NCBI GenBank assembly: GCA_025358255.1
Contig: JANYKC010000019.1
Location: 124,001 to 188,000, forward strand
From: Spirochaetaceae bacterium
GTDB lineage: Bacteria > Spirochaetota > Spirochaetia > Treponematales > Rectinemataceae
Length of the DNA: 64,000 nucleotides
Reading direction: 5' to 3'
The translations under genes and the position numbers were made by a program. Every line of letters begins with the position of its first letter. The stretch's first letter is position 1. Below are positions 16,882 through 24,801 of this stretch, in pieces. The notes beneath the pieces are model-generated. The model made no database searches. It was not told where the DNA came from and saw nothing but the letters and a program-made list of their open reading frames with translations.

Positions 16882-17115
16882 TTTGGCTGCCTTTCGCATC
16901 ATTCCGTCCTGTGCCGCTCGAGTCCCGCGCGCAGGGCCGAAGCTGTCCAGTCCGCCGCCCACAGCCAGCTCCAAGCATTCGGCCCGGGTCGATTTGGCCA
17001 CGGCGCGAGCCGTCTCGAGGCCGGCCATGACCCGGGGGTGGCGGCGCGTGGGCATGGGGACGAAACCTCCGTACGGCATGAAGCGCGGCGCGGTGGCGGT
17101 TCTTCGTTCAGGCAT
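16867..17115 (-). CDS. Possible small gene upstream of pstS (doubtful)
   Basis: An 82-codon frame in the 461-nt space between pstS and the plus-strand PHP gene. The C-terminal part (HPRVMAGLETARAVAKSTRA and GGGLDSFGPARGTRAAQDGM) reads like a real protein with GC-rich third positions. The first ATG has no ribosome-binding site; the ATG at 17055 has GGAGG ten bases upstream and would give 62 residues. The last codons overlap the putative pstS Pho box, which argues against it or suggests a gene remnant. No family recognised. Apart from this frame and the Pho box the space holds nothing I can identify. Confidence 0.3.
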   Translation of the reverse strand: MPERRTATAPRFMPYGGFVPMPTRRHPRVMAGLETARAVAKSTRAECLELAVGGGLDSFGPARGTRAAQDGMMRKAAKFTKG

Positions 17116-17231
17116 GATGAGAATGGCGTGAAACCAGCGCGGGAAAGGCGACCCGGGCGATTATTCGCGCGATGCTCACCGATTTCTTACCGCGCCATTC
17201 CATGCTTGCGCACGCAGGATTGGAGGTGTCG

Positions 17232-18029
17232 ATGCCGTTCACCAACTACCATTGTCATGCCTCTTTCTGCGATGGCGAGGGAGAGCCTGCCGCGTTCGCG
17301 GAAGCGGCCGTCGCGAAGGGCCTGTCCTCCCTCGGTTTCTCGTCCCATGCCCCCCTGCCCTTCGAATCGCCGTGGTGTCTCGGGCGCGGAAGAGATGGCG
17401 GCGCACTCGGCCGTTATCGCAAGGAGCTCACCGGAATCCGGGACCTCTATCGCGGGGTCCTCGATATCAAGATCGGCCTCGAGGTGGATTGGCTGCCAGG
17501 GCTCATGGGGCCCGCAGACCCCGCATGGGTGGATTTTGATTACCGCATCGGCTCCGTGCACTTCCTCGGCGCTCCCGCCACGGAGGGCTTGTGGGCCATG
17601 GACGACACGGCGGCGAATTTCGCCTCCGGACTCGGTGCGGTCTATGGCGGCGACATCCGCGCCCTTGTCAGGGACTATTACGAGGCGGTCGAGGCTTCGG
17701 GCTGCATTGTGGAGGTGAACACCGGTGGCATGGCCAGGGGCTGGATGGACAGGCCCTATCCCGCGCCATGGCTTCTCGGGCGCATCGCCGATCTCGGTAT
17801 CCCCGTCACCCTCGATTCCGATTGCCACCATCCCCGGGACATCGCCCATGCCTTCCCCGCGGCGGCGGCCCTCATGGCCTCCCTCGGGATCAGGGAGGCC
17901 ATGTTCCTCGACGGCCACGCCTGGTCCGCGCGTCCCCTGTTCGCGCCCATGGGCCATCCAGAGCGGAGAACACGCCACGACAGGCAGCCGATGCTTGCAG
18001 GCGCGGCTTTCGACCACTGTTGCGCCTAA
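17232..18029 (+). CDS. PHP-domain histidinol-phosphatase-like hydrolase
   Basis: A 265-residue PHP-family phosphoesterase of the HisK/HisJ type. Metal-binding motifs are in order: NYHCHASFCDG, IGLEVDW, RIGSVHFL, IVEVNTGG and TLDSDCHHP. The ATG at 17232 follows GGAGG with a five-base spacer and is preferred over upstream in-frame starts that lack one. The family removes phosphate from histidinol phosphate in histidine synthesis. No other his genes are nearby, and the gene sits alone on the plus strand inside the phosphate region, so another phosphomonoester substrate is possible. Confidence 0.83.
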   Translation: MPFTNYHCHASFCDGEGEPAAFAEAAVAKGLSSLGFSSHAPLPFESPWCLGRGRDGGALGRYRKELTGIRDLYRGVLDIKIGLEVDWLPGLMGPADPAWVDFDYRIGSVHFLGAPATEGLWAMDDTAANFASGLGAVYGGDIRALVRDYYEAVEASGCIVEVNTGGMARGWMDRPYPAPWLLGRIADLGIPVTLDSDCHHPRDIAHAFPAAAALMASLGIREAMFLDGHAWSARPLFAPMGHPERRTRHDRQPMLAGAAFDHCCA

Positions 18030-18051
18030 GGGGTGGCCGGGCTCTTCCCTG

Positions 18052-19080
18052 TCAGGTCCCCGTCGGCGCGCCAGTCCCCTCCCGTTTCCGGACAAAGAGC
18101 AATGACGTGGCGATGGCCGTGAGCGGCGCCACAAGCACGAGGCCGAAGCTTCCCACGAGGGTATGGGCGAGCTCGGCGGCGACATAGCTGAGGTTGAGTA
18201 CGTTCACCGTCGGTATGCCCTGGGCGATGAAGGTCATGAGAAGGCCCGAATAGCCGCTTGAGTAGGCCAGGAGGAGGGTCGTCACCTGGGTGCCGATGAC
18301 GAGGCGTCCGACCGTGAAGCCGGATTTCAGCAGGGCGGCCCTCGAGACAGCGGGATTGTGGAGGGTGATCTCGTCCATCGCCGCGCCGTTGATCTTGAGC
18401 GCCCGCGCGACGGCACCTGCGAGGAAGGCGGTGACAAGGATGCCGCCCATCGAGCCCAGGTAGGCCGCAAGGCTCTTGCGGGTGAGGCCCCCGACGAGGA
18501 AAAGGATGACGGCGACGAGGACGGCGACTATCGCCATCGTCGTGGGGATGGCCGGCCATCCGAGGAGCATCGCGGGGAGGAGGACCTTGAAGATGACCGC
18601 GAGGGTGAAGACGAAGGACAGCAGGGCCTTTAGTCCCACCAATCCCCCGAAGAGGAGGAGGAAGGCGAAAAAGACACCGGCCACGATGGCCAGGATGTCG
18701 AGGCGGAAATGGTCTATCACGTTGGCGTAGACCACGTCCTTGTGGTCCGCCCCGAGGTCGAGGACGGCGAGGGCCCGGTCGCCGGGGACGAAGAACTTGT
18801 CAAACTCGAGCTTGCCCATGAGGTGGTTGGCGCTGTCGAAATCCCTGCCTGCGAAGCGTCCCGTGAGCACCTTGATGCGGAGCAGCTGGTCGCCTTCCTT
18901 GATCGGGCCGATCTGCCTGACCACGGAGTTGTCGACTTCGGTGATGCGCGCAAGGACCCGCTCGGAGGAGCCGGGCTTGTACGGCGACCTCGATGGGGAA
19001 GGTATGAGACAAACCGCGATGCTCGCGATGGCGACGACGGCCGTGAAAACAATGTTCCTGCGGGACTTGGGTGAGGCCAT
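18052..19080 (-). CDS. YibE/F-like multi-pass membrane protein
   Basis: A 342-residue protein. After an N-terminal helix, an extracytoplasmic segment of about 90 residues resembles the YibE/F N-domain (VLARITEVDNS ... VLTGRFAGRDF), followed by about seven helices including VIDHFRLDILAIVAGVFFAF and a conserved-looking GLTRKSLAAYLGSMGGI loop. The biochemical role of YibE/F proteins is not established. The start at 19080 follows GAGGAG. It lies 65 nt after phoA on the same strand, with a strong hairpin between them, so it may belong to the phosphate-starvation response. Confidence 0.82.
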   Translation of the reverse strand: MASPKSRRNIVFTAVVAIASIAVCLIPSPSRSPYKPGSSERVLARITEVDNSVVRQIGPIKEGDQLLRIKVLTGRFAGRDFDSANHLMGKLEFDKFFVPGDRALAVLDLGADHKDVVYANVIDHFRLDILAIVAGVFFAFLLLFGGLVGLKALLSFVFTLAVIFKVLLPAMLLGWPAIPTTMAIVAVLVAVILFLVGGLTRKSLAAYLGSMGGILVTAFLAGAVARALKINGAAMDEITLHNPAVSRAALLKSGFTVGRLVIGTQVTTLLLAYSSGYSGLLMTFIAQGIPTVNVLNLSYVAAELAHTLVGSFGLVLVAPLTAIATSLLFVRKREGTGAPTGT

Positions 19081-19101
19081 TCATGACTCCTCGGGGAATG
19101 C

Positions 19102-19147
19102 GGGTGCCACCCGACAGACCGGTTCGGATGGCACCCTGGGTTTTTTT
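19102..19147 (+). terminator. Strong hairpin with T-tract, oriented against phoA
   Basis: GGGTGCCA (19102-19109) pairs with TGGCACCC (19129-19136), extended by CCGA/TCGG inside after a one-base mismatch, so about 12 base pairs in all. On the plus strand it is followed by TGGG and seven T (19141-19147). It would terminate plus-strand transcripts entering phoA from its 3' side. On the minus strand the same stem follows the phoA stop but has no T-tract after it. Confidence 0.65.
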
Positions 19148-20606
19148 ACTGGTTGGCCTTGAGATCGAGGATCGCGCAGAGCTTCTTGTAGATGTCCGTG
19201 TTGTCGTAGTAGCCGCCGAAGAGCTCCTGGCCCGGGCCCTTGGCGAAGGTCGCGACGGGCACGCCGGTGTGGGAGTAGGTCGTCCAGCCGATTCCGGCGT
19301 TTTGGTTGAGGATGTGGGTGATGGCGATGGTGAAGGGCTCGTAGCCGCCGTAGAGCAGATACTGGTCATCGTCCGCGGAGCGGCTTGTCTTGATGCCCAT
19401 AGAGCGGCTGAACGCGAACTGGAGGTCGATTTGCTGGAGGGGCGTGAGCTGGTCGAGGGTCAGGCCGAAGGCGCTCTCGATGGCGGGGAGGAGGTCGGTG
19501 AGGTCGGCGTCCTCGGGACTCGTGATCGCGCGGTAGGGCTTCACGACCTCGTCGGTGAAGCGCTGGAAGGACATCGTCTGGGGCCTGATCTTGTCGAAGA
19601 AGGTCGCGTACTGCGTACCGGCCCAGCCGATGCTCATGCCGCCCGTCTCATGGTCGCCCGTGACGATGATGAGAGTGTCCTTCGGGTACTTGGCGGCGAA
19701 GGCGAGGGCCTCCTTGACCGCGGCGTCCAGGGCGAGGGTGTCGGTGATGGAGGCGGCAGCGTCGTTCGCATGGCAGGCCCAGTCGATCTTTCCGCCCTCG
19801 ACCATCATGAAGAAACCCTTGGGGTTGTCGGAGAGGAGCTCGATGCCCTTGCGGGTGAAGTCGGCGAGGCTGAGGCTCGAGGGCTGGCTGTCCATGCTGT
19901 AATAGAGGGCCGAGGCGTCCTGGAGGTCCTCGTTGACGGCGATGACCTTGCCGGCGCCTTTCTTGAGTGCCTTGATCTCGGCTGTCGTGCCGGCATAGGT
20001 GTAGCCGGCAGCCTTGGCGAGCTCAAGCACCGGCTTCTGGTCGCCCTTGGCGCCCTTGGGCTGGAGGAAGCCCCCACCGCCGAAATAGTCGAAGCCGCTC
20101 ATGGTGAGCTGGACGGCGATGTCGTAGTAGTTGGAGCGGGAAGGCGCCTTGGCGTAGAATGCGGCGGGGGTCGCATGGTCGATGGAGACCGAGGTGACAA
20201 TGCCGATCTTCATGCCGGCCGCCTTGGCCTGCTCGGTGATGGGCTGGTACTTCACCGTCTTGCCGACGTCCATGTTGACGACGCCGGAAAGGGTCTTGTG
20301 GCCGGTGGAGATGGCCGTGCCCGCGGAGGCGGAATCCGTGATGAAGGTGCCCGCGTCATAGGTCGTCGTAAGGCCGTTCACGGGGAACTGGGTGAACCCG
20401 AGTTTCTGGATCTTGATGTCCTTGGCCGACATGGCATTGGCGTAGATCTCGGCGGACTGGATCTGCGACATGGCCATGCCGTCACCGATGAAGAGGAAGA
20501 CGTACTTGGCCTTCGGGGCGGCAGAGAGGGGCAGGGCCATGGTGATGGCGAAAAGCGCGAGGGCGAGGAGCCGGGCGCGCCGTGCGGTCCAGGGACAGGG
20601 GTTCAT
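19146..20606 (-). CDS. phoA: Alkaline phosphatase
   Basis: A 486-residue exported alkaline phosphatase. A twin-Arg-containing hydrophobic N-terminus (residues 10-30) is a signal peptide ending near LSAA. Family motifs: FLFIGDGMAMSQ, the nucleophile Ser92 in TDSASAGTA, STGHKTLSG, EGGKIDWACHAND and VTGDHETGGMS, which together form the two-zinc and Mg sites. It would release phosphate from monoesters in the periplasm. The start follows AAGGAGG. A putative Pho box lies upstream, consistent with induction by phosphate starvation. Confidence 0.93.
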   Translation of the reverse strand: MNPCPWTARRARLLALALFAITMALPLSAAPKAKYVFLFIGDGMAMSQIQSAEIYANAMSAKDIKIQKLGFTQFPVNGLTTTYDAGTFITDSASAGTAISTGHKTLSGVVNMDVGKTVKYQPITEQAKAAGMKIGIVTSVSIDHATPAAFYAKAPSRSNYYDIAVQLTMSGFDYFGGGGFLQPKGAKGDQKPVLELAKAAGYTYAGTTAEIKALKKGAGKVIAVNEDLQDASALYYSMDSQPSSLSLADFTRKGIELLSDNPKGFFMMVEGGKIDWACHANDAAASITDTLALDAAVKEALAFAAKYPKDTLIIVTGDHETGGMSIGWAGTQYATFFDKIRPQTMSFQRFTDEVVKPYRAITSPEDADLTDLLPAIESAFGLTLDQLTPLQQIDLQFAFSRSMGIKTSRSADDDQYLLYGGYEPFTIAITHILNQNAGIGWTTYSHTGVPVATFAKGPGQELFGGYYDNTDIYKKLCAILDLKANQ

Positions 20607-20636
20607 TGGAGCCTCCTTGAAAAGGTCGATGATGGG

Positions 20637-20693
20637 CCTATGGTGCGCCGCGTTTCCTAAGGGACGGCATGTATTGTGTTAATTGTCAATGAA
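20637..20693 (-). promoter_or_regulatory. Putative Pho box and -10 element upstream of phoA
   Basis: On the minus strand TTCATTG and TTAACAC are separated by ACAA (20693 down to 20676), and CATAGG lies at 20642-20637, 40 nt from the start of the second repeat, as at pstS. The context ACCATAGGCCCA is shared almost exactly with the pstS promoter (ACCATAGGCCCA). The leader would be about 30 nt. Confidence 0.55.
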
Positions 20694-20798
20694 TGGCGCC
20701 TGCCGGCCGCGGCTTTGACCTGGTCTTCACCGGCAACTCACGGGCCGGCCACCGGATCCCGTGCGCCCGAGCCGGAGGCCTCCGATGCAAGTCCCTTC

Positions 20799-22556
20799 CT
20801 AAAAGGCCGCGATGAGGGAGGCGGTGAACAAGGGTTCCGCCCTTCGGGGCCATCGGGTTCCGCCTTCATCGGCCAAGCAAGGTCCGGGACCGGCGCCTTC
20901 GCCCAGGTCCGCCGCCGGGCCGCCTGACGCCGCGATCGTCCTCGTGGCGAGGTGGTCGGGGGCGGCTTTGGCCACGCGCTTCAAGTTGGCGAGGATCTCG
21001 GAGAGGCCATCCGCGTCGAGTTTCCCCCCGGGCTGGAGGTGGACGACGGCGAGGCTCGTCGTGAGGAGGTCCATCCTCGCGTCCTTGCCATCCCGTGTCT
21101 TGCCCGGCACCCACCCGCGCGCCCGGTCCTCCGGCGAGTAGAAGGAGGCGGCTTCGCGGGCGAAGCGCTCCGCCGCCTCGAGTAGGAGGGGGAGGGCGGG
21201 AGGGAGGGCAGCGGCCTGGAGGCAGGCGAAGAAGTCGTCTCCGCCGAGGTGGCCGATGAAGGCGCCGCGGCTGGCGAGGCTCGTGCGGAGGATGTCGGCG
21301 AAGAGCATGATCACGCGGTCGCCGGAACGGAATCCGTAGCGGTCGTTGAAGGGCTTGAAATTGTCGAAATCGTAGTAGGCGAAGATGACGCCTTCGCCTG
21401 GTTCGGCCAGCCTTTCGGCGCATATGTCGGCGATCCTCAGGTTGCCGGGAAGGCGCGATAGGGGGTTCTGGTCGCGGGCCTCGACCAGTTCGCGTTCCGC
21501 GACGACGCCGAGGATCTCTCCCGCGGGTATGATGCCGGCATAGCGGCCGCGCTCCGTCAACACGATGCAGCCGGCCTCCATCGAGACGCCGAAGGCAGCG
21601 ACGACGCGGGCGAGTTCGCTGCCGAGGGGGAGGGTGGAGGCCTTGACGAGGAGACTGCCGGGGCCTTTCTCCTGGAGGAGGTGCTCCAGGAGGGAAATGC
21701 CGAAGGGCGAATAGACGTATTCCCGGAAATCCCGCTCCCTGAAGACCCCGACGGGTTCTCCCCCGGCGTCCACGACGGGGATGGTCGCGGTTCCGGGCGT
21801 CTTCCTGAAGAGGGTGAGGACATCGGAGAGGCCGGCGCCGAGCTCGGTCGTCGGCCGGGCGACGAGGTAGCCCTGGACATGGTCGCAGCCCGAATCGGCG
21901 CAGACCCGCCTTTCCCCCTCGGTCTCGACCCCCTCGGCGATGACCACGATGCCCATGAGGTGGGCCATGCCGGCGATCTTCTCGAGGAAGGCCGCCTTGC
22001 GCGGATCGCGGTCGCAATCGGCGACGAAGTAGCGGTCGATCTTGACGATGTCGGGCGCGGCGCGGTGGAGGAGCTTGAGTCCGGCATAGCCCGAGCCGAA
22101 GTCATCGAGGGCGATGCGGAAGCCCTGGTTGCGGTAGGTCGCGATGACCTCGTCGAAGCCCGGCTTCTGCGTGGGTTCGAGGAGCTCCGAGAGCTCAAGG
22201 ACGATGCGCGACGGCGGCAGTCCCGCTTCCTCGGCGAGCCTCAGGGTGTTGCCGGCGCGGTAGTCGGGCATCTCGAGGAGGCGGGTGTCGATGTTGTAGA
22301 AGAGCTTGGCGTTGTCGAGGTCGGCGGAGGCGAAGGCCCTGAAGGCCTTGGCCCTGAGGGCAAGGTCGAGCTCGTAGAGGACGCAGTCCTCGTAGGCCTG
22401 GTCGAAGACCTCCTTGATGCTCGAGAAGCCAAGGCTGTCCCAACCACGGAGGAGGGCTTCGAAGCCATAGGCGCTCCCGTCCTGGAAGCGGGCGATCGGC
22501 TGGAAGGCGTGCTCGAGGCCATAGATGGCCGATTCCCAGGCGCGGGGGCCCCTCAT
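20799..22556 (-). CDS. EAL-CBS-GGDEF cyclic-di-GMP protein
   Basis: A 585-residue soluble protein. Domains: EAL (about 15-250), two CBS-like motifs (about 255-375), GGDEF (about 390-555). The EAL catalytic set looks complete: FEALLRG, NIDTRLLE, LELSEL, DDFGSGYAGL, VKIDRYF, VIAEGVET and VQGYL. The GGDEF signature reads GGDDF, so the second acidic Glu is replaced by Asp, and no RxxD inhibitory site precedes it; cyclase activity is doubtful and it may only bind GTP. It should hydrolyse c-di-GMP under control of a CBS ligand. The start overlaps the HATPase stop as ATGA, placing it in the STAS-HATPase operon. Confidence 0.9.
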   Translation of the reverse strand: MRGPRAWESAIYGLEHAFQPIARFQDGSAYGFEALLRGWDSLGFSSIKEVFDQAYEDCVLYELDLALRAKAFRAFASADLDNAKLFYNIDTRLLEMPDYRAGNTLRLAEEAGLPPSRIVLELSELLEPTQKPGFDEVIATYRNQGFRIALDDFGSGYAGLKLLHRAAPDIVKIDRYFVADCDRDPRKAAFLEKIAGMAHLMGIVVIAEGVETEGERRVCADSGCDHVQGYLVARPTTELGAGLSDVLTLFRKTPGTATIPVVDAGGEPVGVFRERDFREYVYSPFGISLLEHLLQEKGPGSLLVKASTLPLGSELARVVAAFGVSMEAGCIVLTERGRYAGIIPAGEILGVVAERELVEARDQNPLSRLPGNLRIADICAERLAEPGEGVIFAYYDFDNFKPFNDRYGFRSGDRVIMLFADILRTSLASRGAFIGHLGGDDFFACLQAAALPPALPLLLEAAERFAREAASFYSPEDRARGWVPGKTRDGKDARMDLLTTSLAVVHLQPGGKLDADGLSEILANLKRVAKAAPDHLATRTIAASGGPAADLGEGAGPGPCLADEGGTRWPRRAEPLFTASLIAAF

Positions 22557-23101
22557 GTCCTGCCCTCCTGCCCGGACCCGCCGGGGAACCACCGCACGAC
22601 GCCGACCTTGTTCCGCCTCCCGTTGTAGATCATCCCGCCGTTCCAGTACTCCAGGGCGGCGATGAGGCTGTTGCCCCCGTCCTCGTCGTCGCTGCCCGGC
22701 CCGCGCCAGCTCGCCAGGGTGAGGAAGCCGTCGAAGTCCTCCTCGTGGAGGCTCGTCTGCCGCTTCCGGTAGAATTCGTTCCAGTTGTCAAGACCCGTGA
22801 AGCCCTCGCCCTCGTCCTCGACGATGAAGCGGGCGCGCTTGCGCAGGTCGTACCAGACGCGGAGCCTCTTCGCGCTGTCGCGGCGGTTGCCGTGCTTGAT
22901 GCCGTTCTTGATGATCTCCGAGAGCTGCTGCTCAAGGAGGTTCCCTTCGCGGAAGGCAGGCGGACAGGATTCGAGGATGAGGGCCGCGTAGTCGCGGACG
23001 CGGTCGAAATCGCTCGCGAACTCGGCGTAGCGCATGCCCTGGGCGTCGAAGAGCTCGTTGCCTTCGTCGACGATGAGCTTGCGTATCACGAGGGTCTTCA
23101 T
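22553..23101 (-). CDS. RsbW-like HATPase (anti-sigma factor / serine kinase type)
   Basis: A 182-residue protein with a GHKL ATPase fold: N-box EIIKNGIKHGNRRDS and G1 box FIVEDEGEGFTGL. It lacks HisKA and transmembrane parts, as in serine kinases that phosphorylate STAS antagonists. About 45 extra residues follow the G1 box, ending with NGRRNKVGVVRWF. It is coupled by 4-nt ATGA overlaps to the STAS gene upstream and to the EAL-CBS-GGDEF gene downstream. The likely role is kinase and binding partner of the STAS protein, possibly also acting on the c-di-GMP enzyme. Confidence 0.83.
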   Translation of the reverse strand: MKTLVIRKLIVDEGNELFDAQGMRYAEFASDFDRVRDYAALILESCPPAFREGNLLEQQLSEIIKNGIKHGNRRDSAKRLRVWYDLRKRARFIVEDEGEGFTGLDNWNEFYRKRQTSLHEEDFDGFLTLASWRGPGSDDEDGGNSLIAALEYWNGGMIYNGRRNKVGVVRWFPGGSGQEGRT

Positions 23102-23421
23102 TGCCGTGCCTCCGTCGGTTTCTCCTCGCGGAGGAGGGCGAGGATGTTCGACATCTCGAGGACCTTGCGCGGGGAGCCATGGAGGCCGCGGCAGCGGAGC
23201 TCCCCCCCCGCGGCCTTGAGGGCCTGGAGCATGCGGATGATGGTCCCGACGCCCGTGCTGTCGAGGTAGTTCACGCGGGAGAAATCGAGGGCGACCCTGC
23301 GCCAGCCGCCCTTGATGCCGTCGAGGGCCGCGCGCGCGAAGGAGGGCGCGCCATAGAGGTCGAAATCCCCCGTGATGCCTATCGTCACGCCGTCCGCGCC
23401 TTCTTCGGTTGTCCATTCCAT
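23098..23421 (-). CDS. STAS-domain anti-sigma-factor antagonist
   Basis: A 107-residue STAS protein. The conserved phosphorylation loop is NYLDSTGVGTI, where the Ser is the usual site. The ATG at 23421 follows GGAGG with a short spacer; an upstream in-frame start is weaker. It is the first gene of a three-gene operon with an HATPase and an EAL-CBS-GGDEF protein. The dephosphorylated form would bind the HATPase; the divergent PP2C phosphatase at 23552 is the obvious enzyme to dephosphorylate it. Confidence 0.9.
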   Translation of the reverse strand: MEWTTEEGADGVTIGITGDFDLYGAPSFARAALDGIKGGWRRVALDFSRVNYLDSTGVGTIIRMLQALKAAGGELRCRGLHGSPRKVLEMSNILALLREEKPTEARQ

Positions 23422-23551
23422 CGCTGACCTCCCGGATTCCGGAGCCAAGGATGGCGGGTCGCCTGTAAGCCTTCCATGAGGATAAGGCGAGAAAACCGAG
23501 AATTCGCCTGTGCTTCACGGTCCTTTAACGCGAGGCGCGCATCTTCCAACC

Positions 23552-24733
23552 ATGAACAACGAAACAGGAAGGGCTGGGGTGCTTAAGGAGGCGAAGTCGG
23601 GAAAGGTCTATGGTGGAACGGCGCTCCGCGCCGCCCGCCATTTCCACTCGGTGGGCGAGGGGGCGGCCACCCTCGCCGTGGCCGACGAGCTCCGGAGGCG
23701 CCCCGAGGTGGAGGTCATCGCCGTCGTCGACCCGGATGGCCGTCCCCGTGGCATCATCACCCGGGATCGCCTCTTCGCCCTCGTGGGCAAGCCCTTTGGC
23801 CGTGAGGTCCTTGGCCGCAGCGCGATCGGCGAGTTCTCGGAGGCCGCCCCCTCCCTCGACGTCCATGCGGGCATTTTCGCCGTCGCCGCCGATACCCTGT
23901 CCGGGAACGGGGATTGTCCCTTTCGCCTCCTCGTCGATGAGGAAGGCCTCTTCCGCGGTCTCCTCTCGGCCCGCGACCTCTCCGACCATCTCTCGCGCAT
24001 GACGCAGGACGACATCGACCTGGCCGGCCAGATCCAGCTCAGGCTCGAGGAGGGCAACGAGGGACTGGACGACCCGAGGCTTGACTTCGATGCCTGGTCG
24101 AGGGCCGCCAAGGGCGTCGGGGGCGATTTCTGGCATACACGGCGGCTCGAGGACGGCAAGGTCTTCTTCGCGCTCTGCGATGTCTCGGGCAAGGGAGTCG
24201 CCGCCTCCCTCGTCGTCTCGATGGTGTGGGGCATGCTCCTCATGTATGATTTCTCGAAGGGCCTTGTCGAACTGATCAAGCGGCTCAATGAATCCCTGGT
24301 CCTCACCTTCCGCCTCGAGCGCTACCTCACCGGCTTCTTCGCCATCCTCGATCCTGGGACAGGACTCCTGGACGTGGCCGACATGGGCCATTCCCATGCC
24401 TTCATCCTCCGCGGCGGCCGGGCCTTGAGGCTCCGAAGCAAGGCCGGCAACATGCCCGTGGGCATAGACCGCGAGATCCTTCCCCACGTGGAGCGCTGGC
24501 GCCTCCGCGTGGACGATCGACTCTTCGCCTATAGCGATGGCCTTACCGAGCAAGAGGACGCCGCTGGCGGCGAATTCGGCGAGGGCAGGCTCGCGGCCGC
24601 GATCCTCGGGGCGATCGCGCGGGGGCAATCCTTGCGCCAGTCCCTGCCGTCCGCGCTCGACCGGTTCAGGGGAAGGATTCCGCAGCAGGACGACATGTCC
24701 TTCCTCTCCATAGGCTGGAAGGGGCAATCCTAA
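23552..24733 (+). CDS. CBS-PP2C (RsbU/SpoIIE-type) serine phosphatase
   Basis: A 393-residue protein with an N-terminal CBS-like region (about 20-150; VIAVVDPDGRPRGIITRDRL and RLLVDEEGLFRGLLSARDL) and a C-terminal SpoIIE/PP2C domain. Metal-binding motifs are intact: GVGGDFWHT, CDVSGKGVAASL, ADMGHSHAF, AYSDGLTEQED and QQDDMSFLSI. It should dephosphorylate the STAS protein encoded divergently, in response to a ligand of the CBS domain. The chosen ATG lacks a clear ribosome-binding site, so the exact start is uncertain. The 130-nt space to the STAS gene should hold both promoters. Confidence 0.9.
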   Translation: MNNETGRAGVLKEAKSGKVYGGTALRAARHFHSVGEGAATLAVADELRRRPEVEVIAVVDPDGRPRGIITRDRLFALVGKPFGREVLGRSAIGEFSEAAPSLDVHAGIFAVAADTLSGNGDCPFRLLVDEEGLFRGLLSARDLSDHLSRMTQDDIDLAGQIQLRLEEGNEGLDDPRLDFDAWSRAAKGVGGDFWHTRRLEDGKVFFALCDVSGKGVAASLVVSMVWGMLLMYDFSKGLVELIKRLNESLVLTFRLERYLTGFFAILDPGTGLLDVADMGHSHAFILRGGRALRLRSKAGNMPVGIDREILPHVERWRLRVDDRLFAYSDGLTEQEDAAGGEFGEGRLAAAILGAIARGQSLRQSLPSALDRFRGRIPQQDDMSFLSIGWKGQS

Positions 24734-24801
24734 GAGCTCGCGGCGGGAGGGCTGGACGTGGTGGCGCGAGCGGGCCATGATCCATGGAAAAAGGAGCCAC
24801 C

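Noticed and set aside
16771-17231. tRNA or small RNA in the largest intergenic space
   Set aside because: No cloverleaf, no T-loop GTTCRA box with matching acceptor stem, and no terminator were found.
19071-20660. Plus-strand frame of about 530 codons opposite phoA
   Set aside because: Antisense shadow of an unambiguous alkaline phosphatase gene.
22557-23552. c-di-GMP riboswitch near the EAL gene
   Set aside because: The genes overlap and the 130-nt divergent space lacks the conserved GEMM core.
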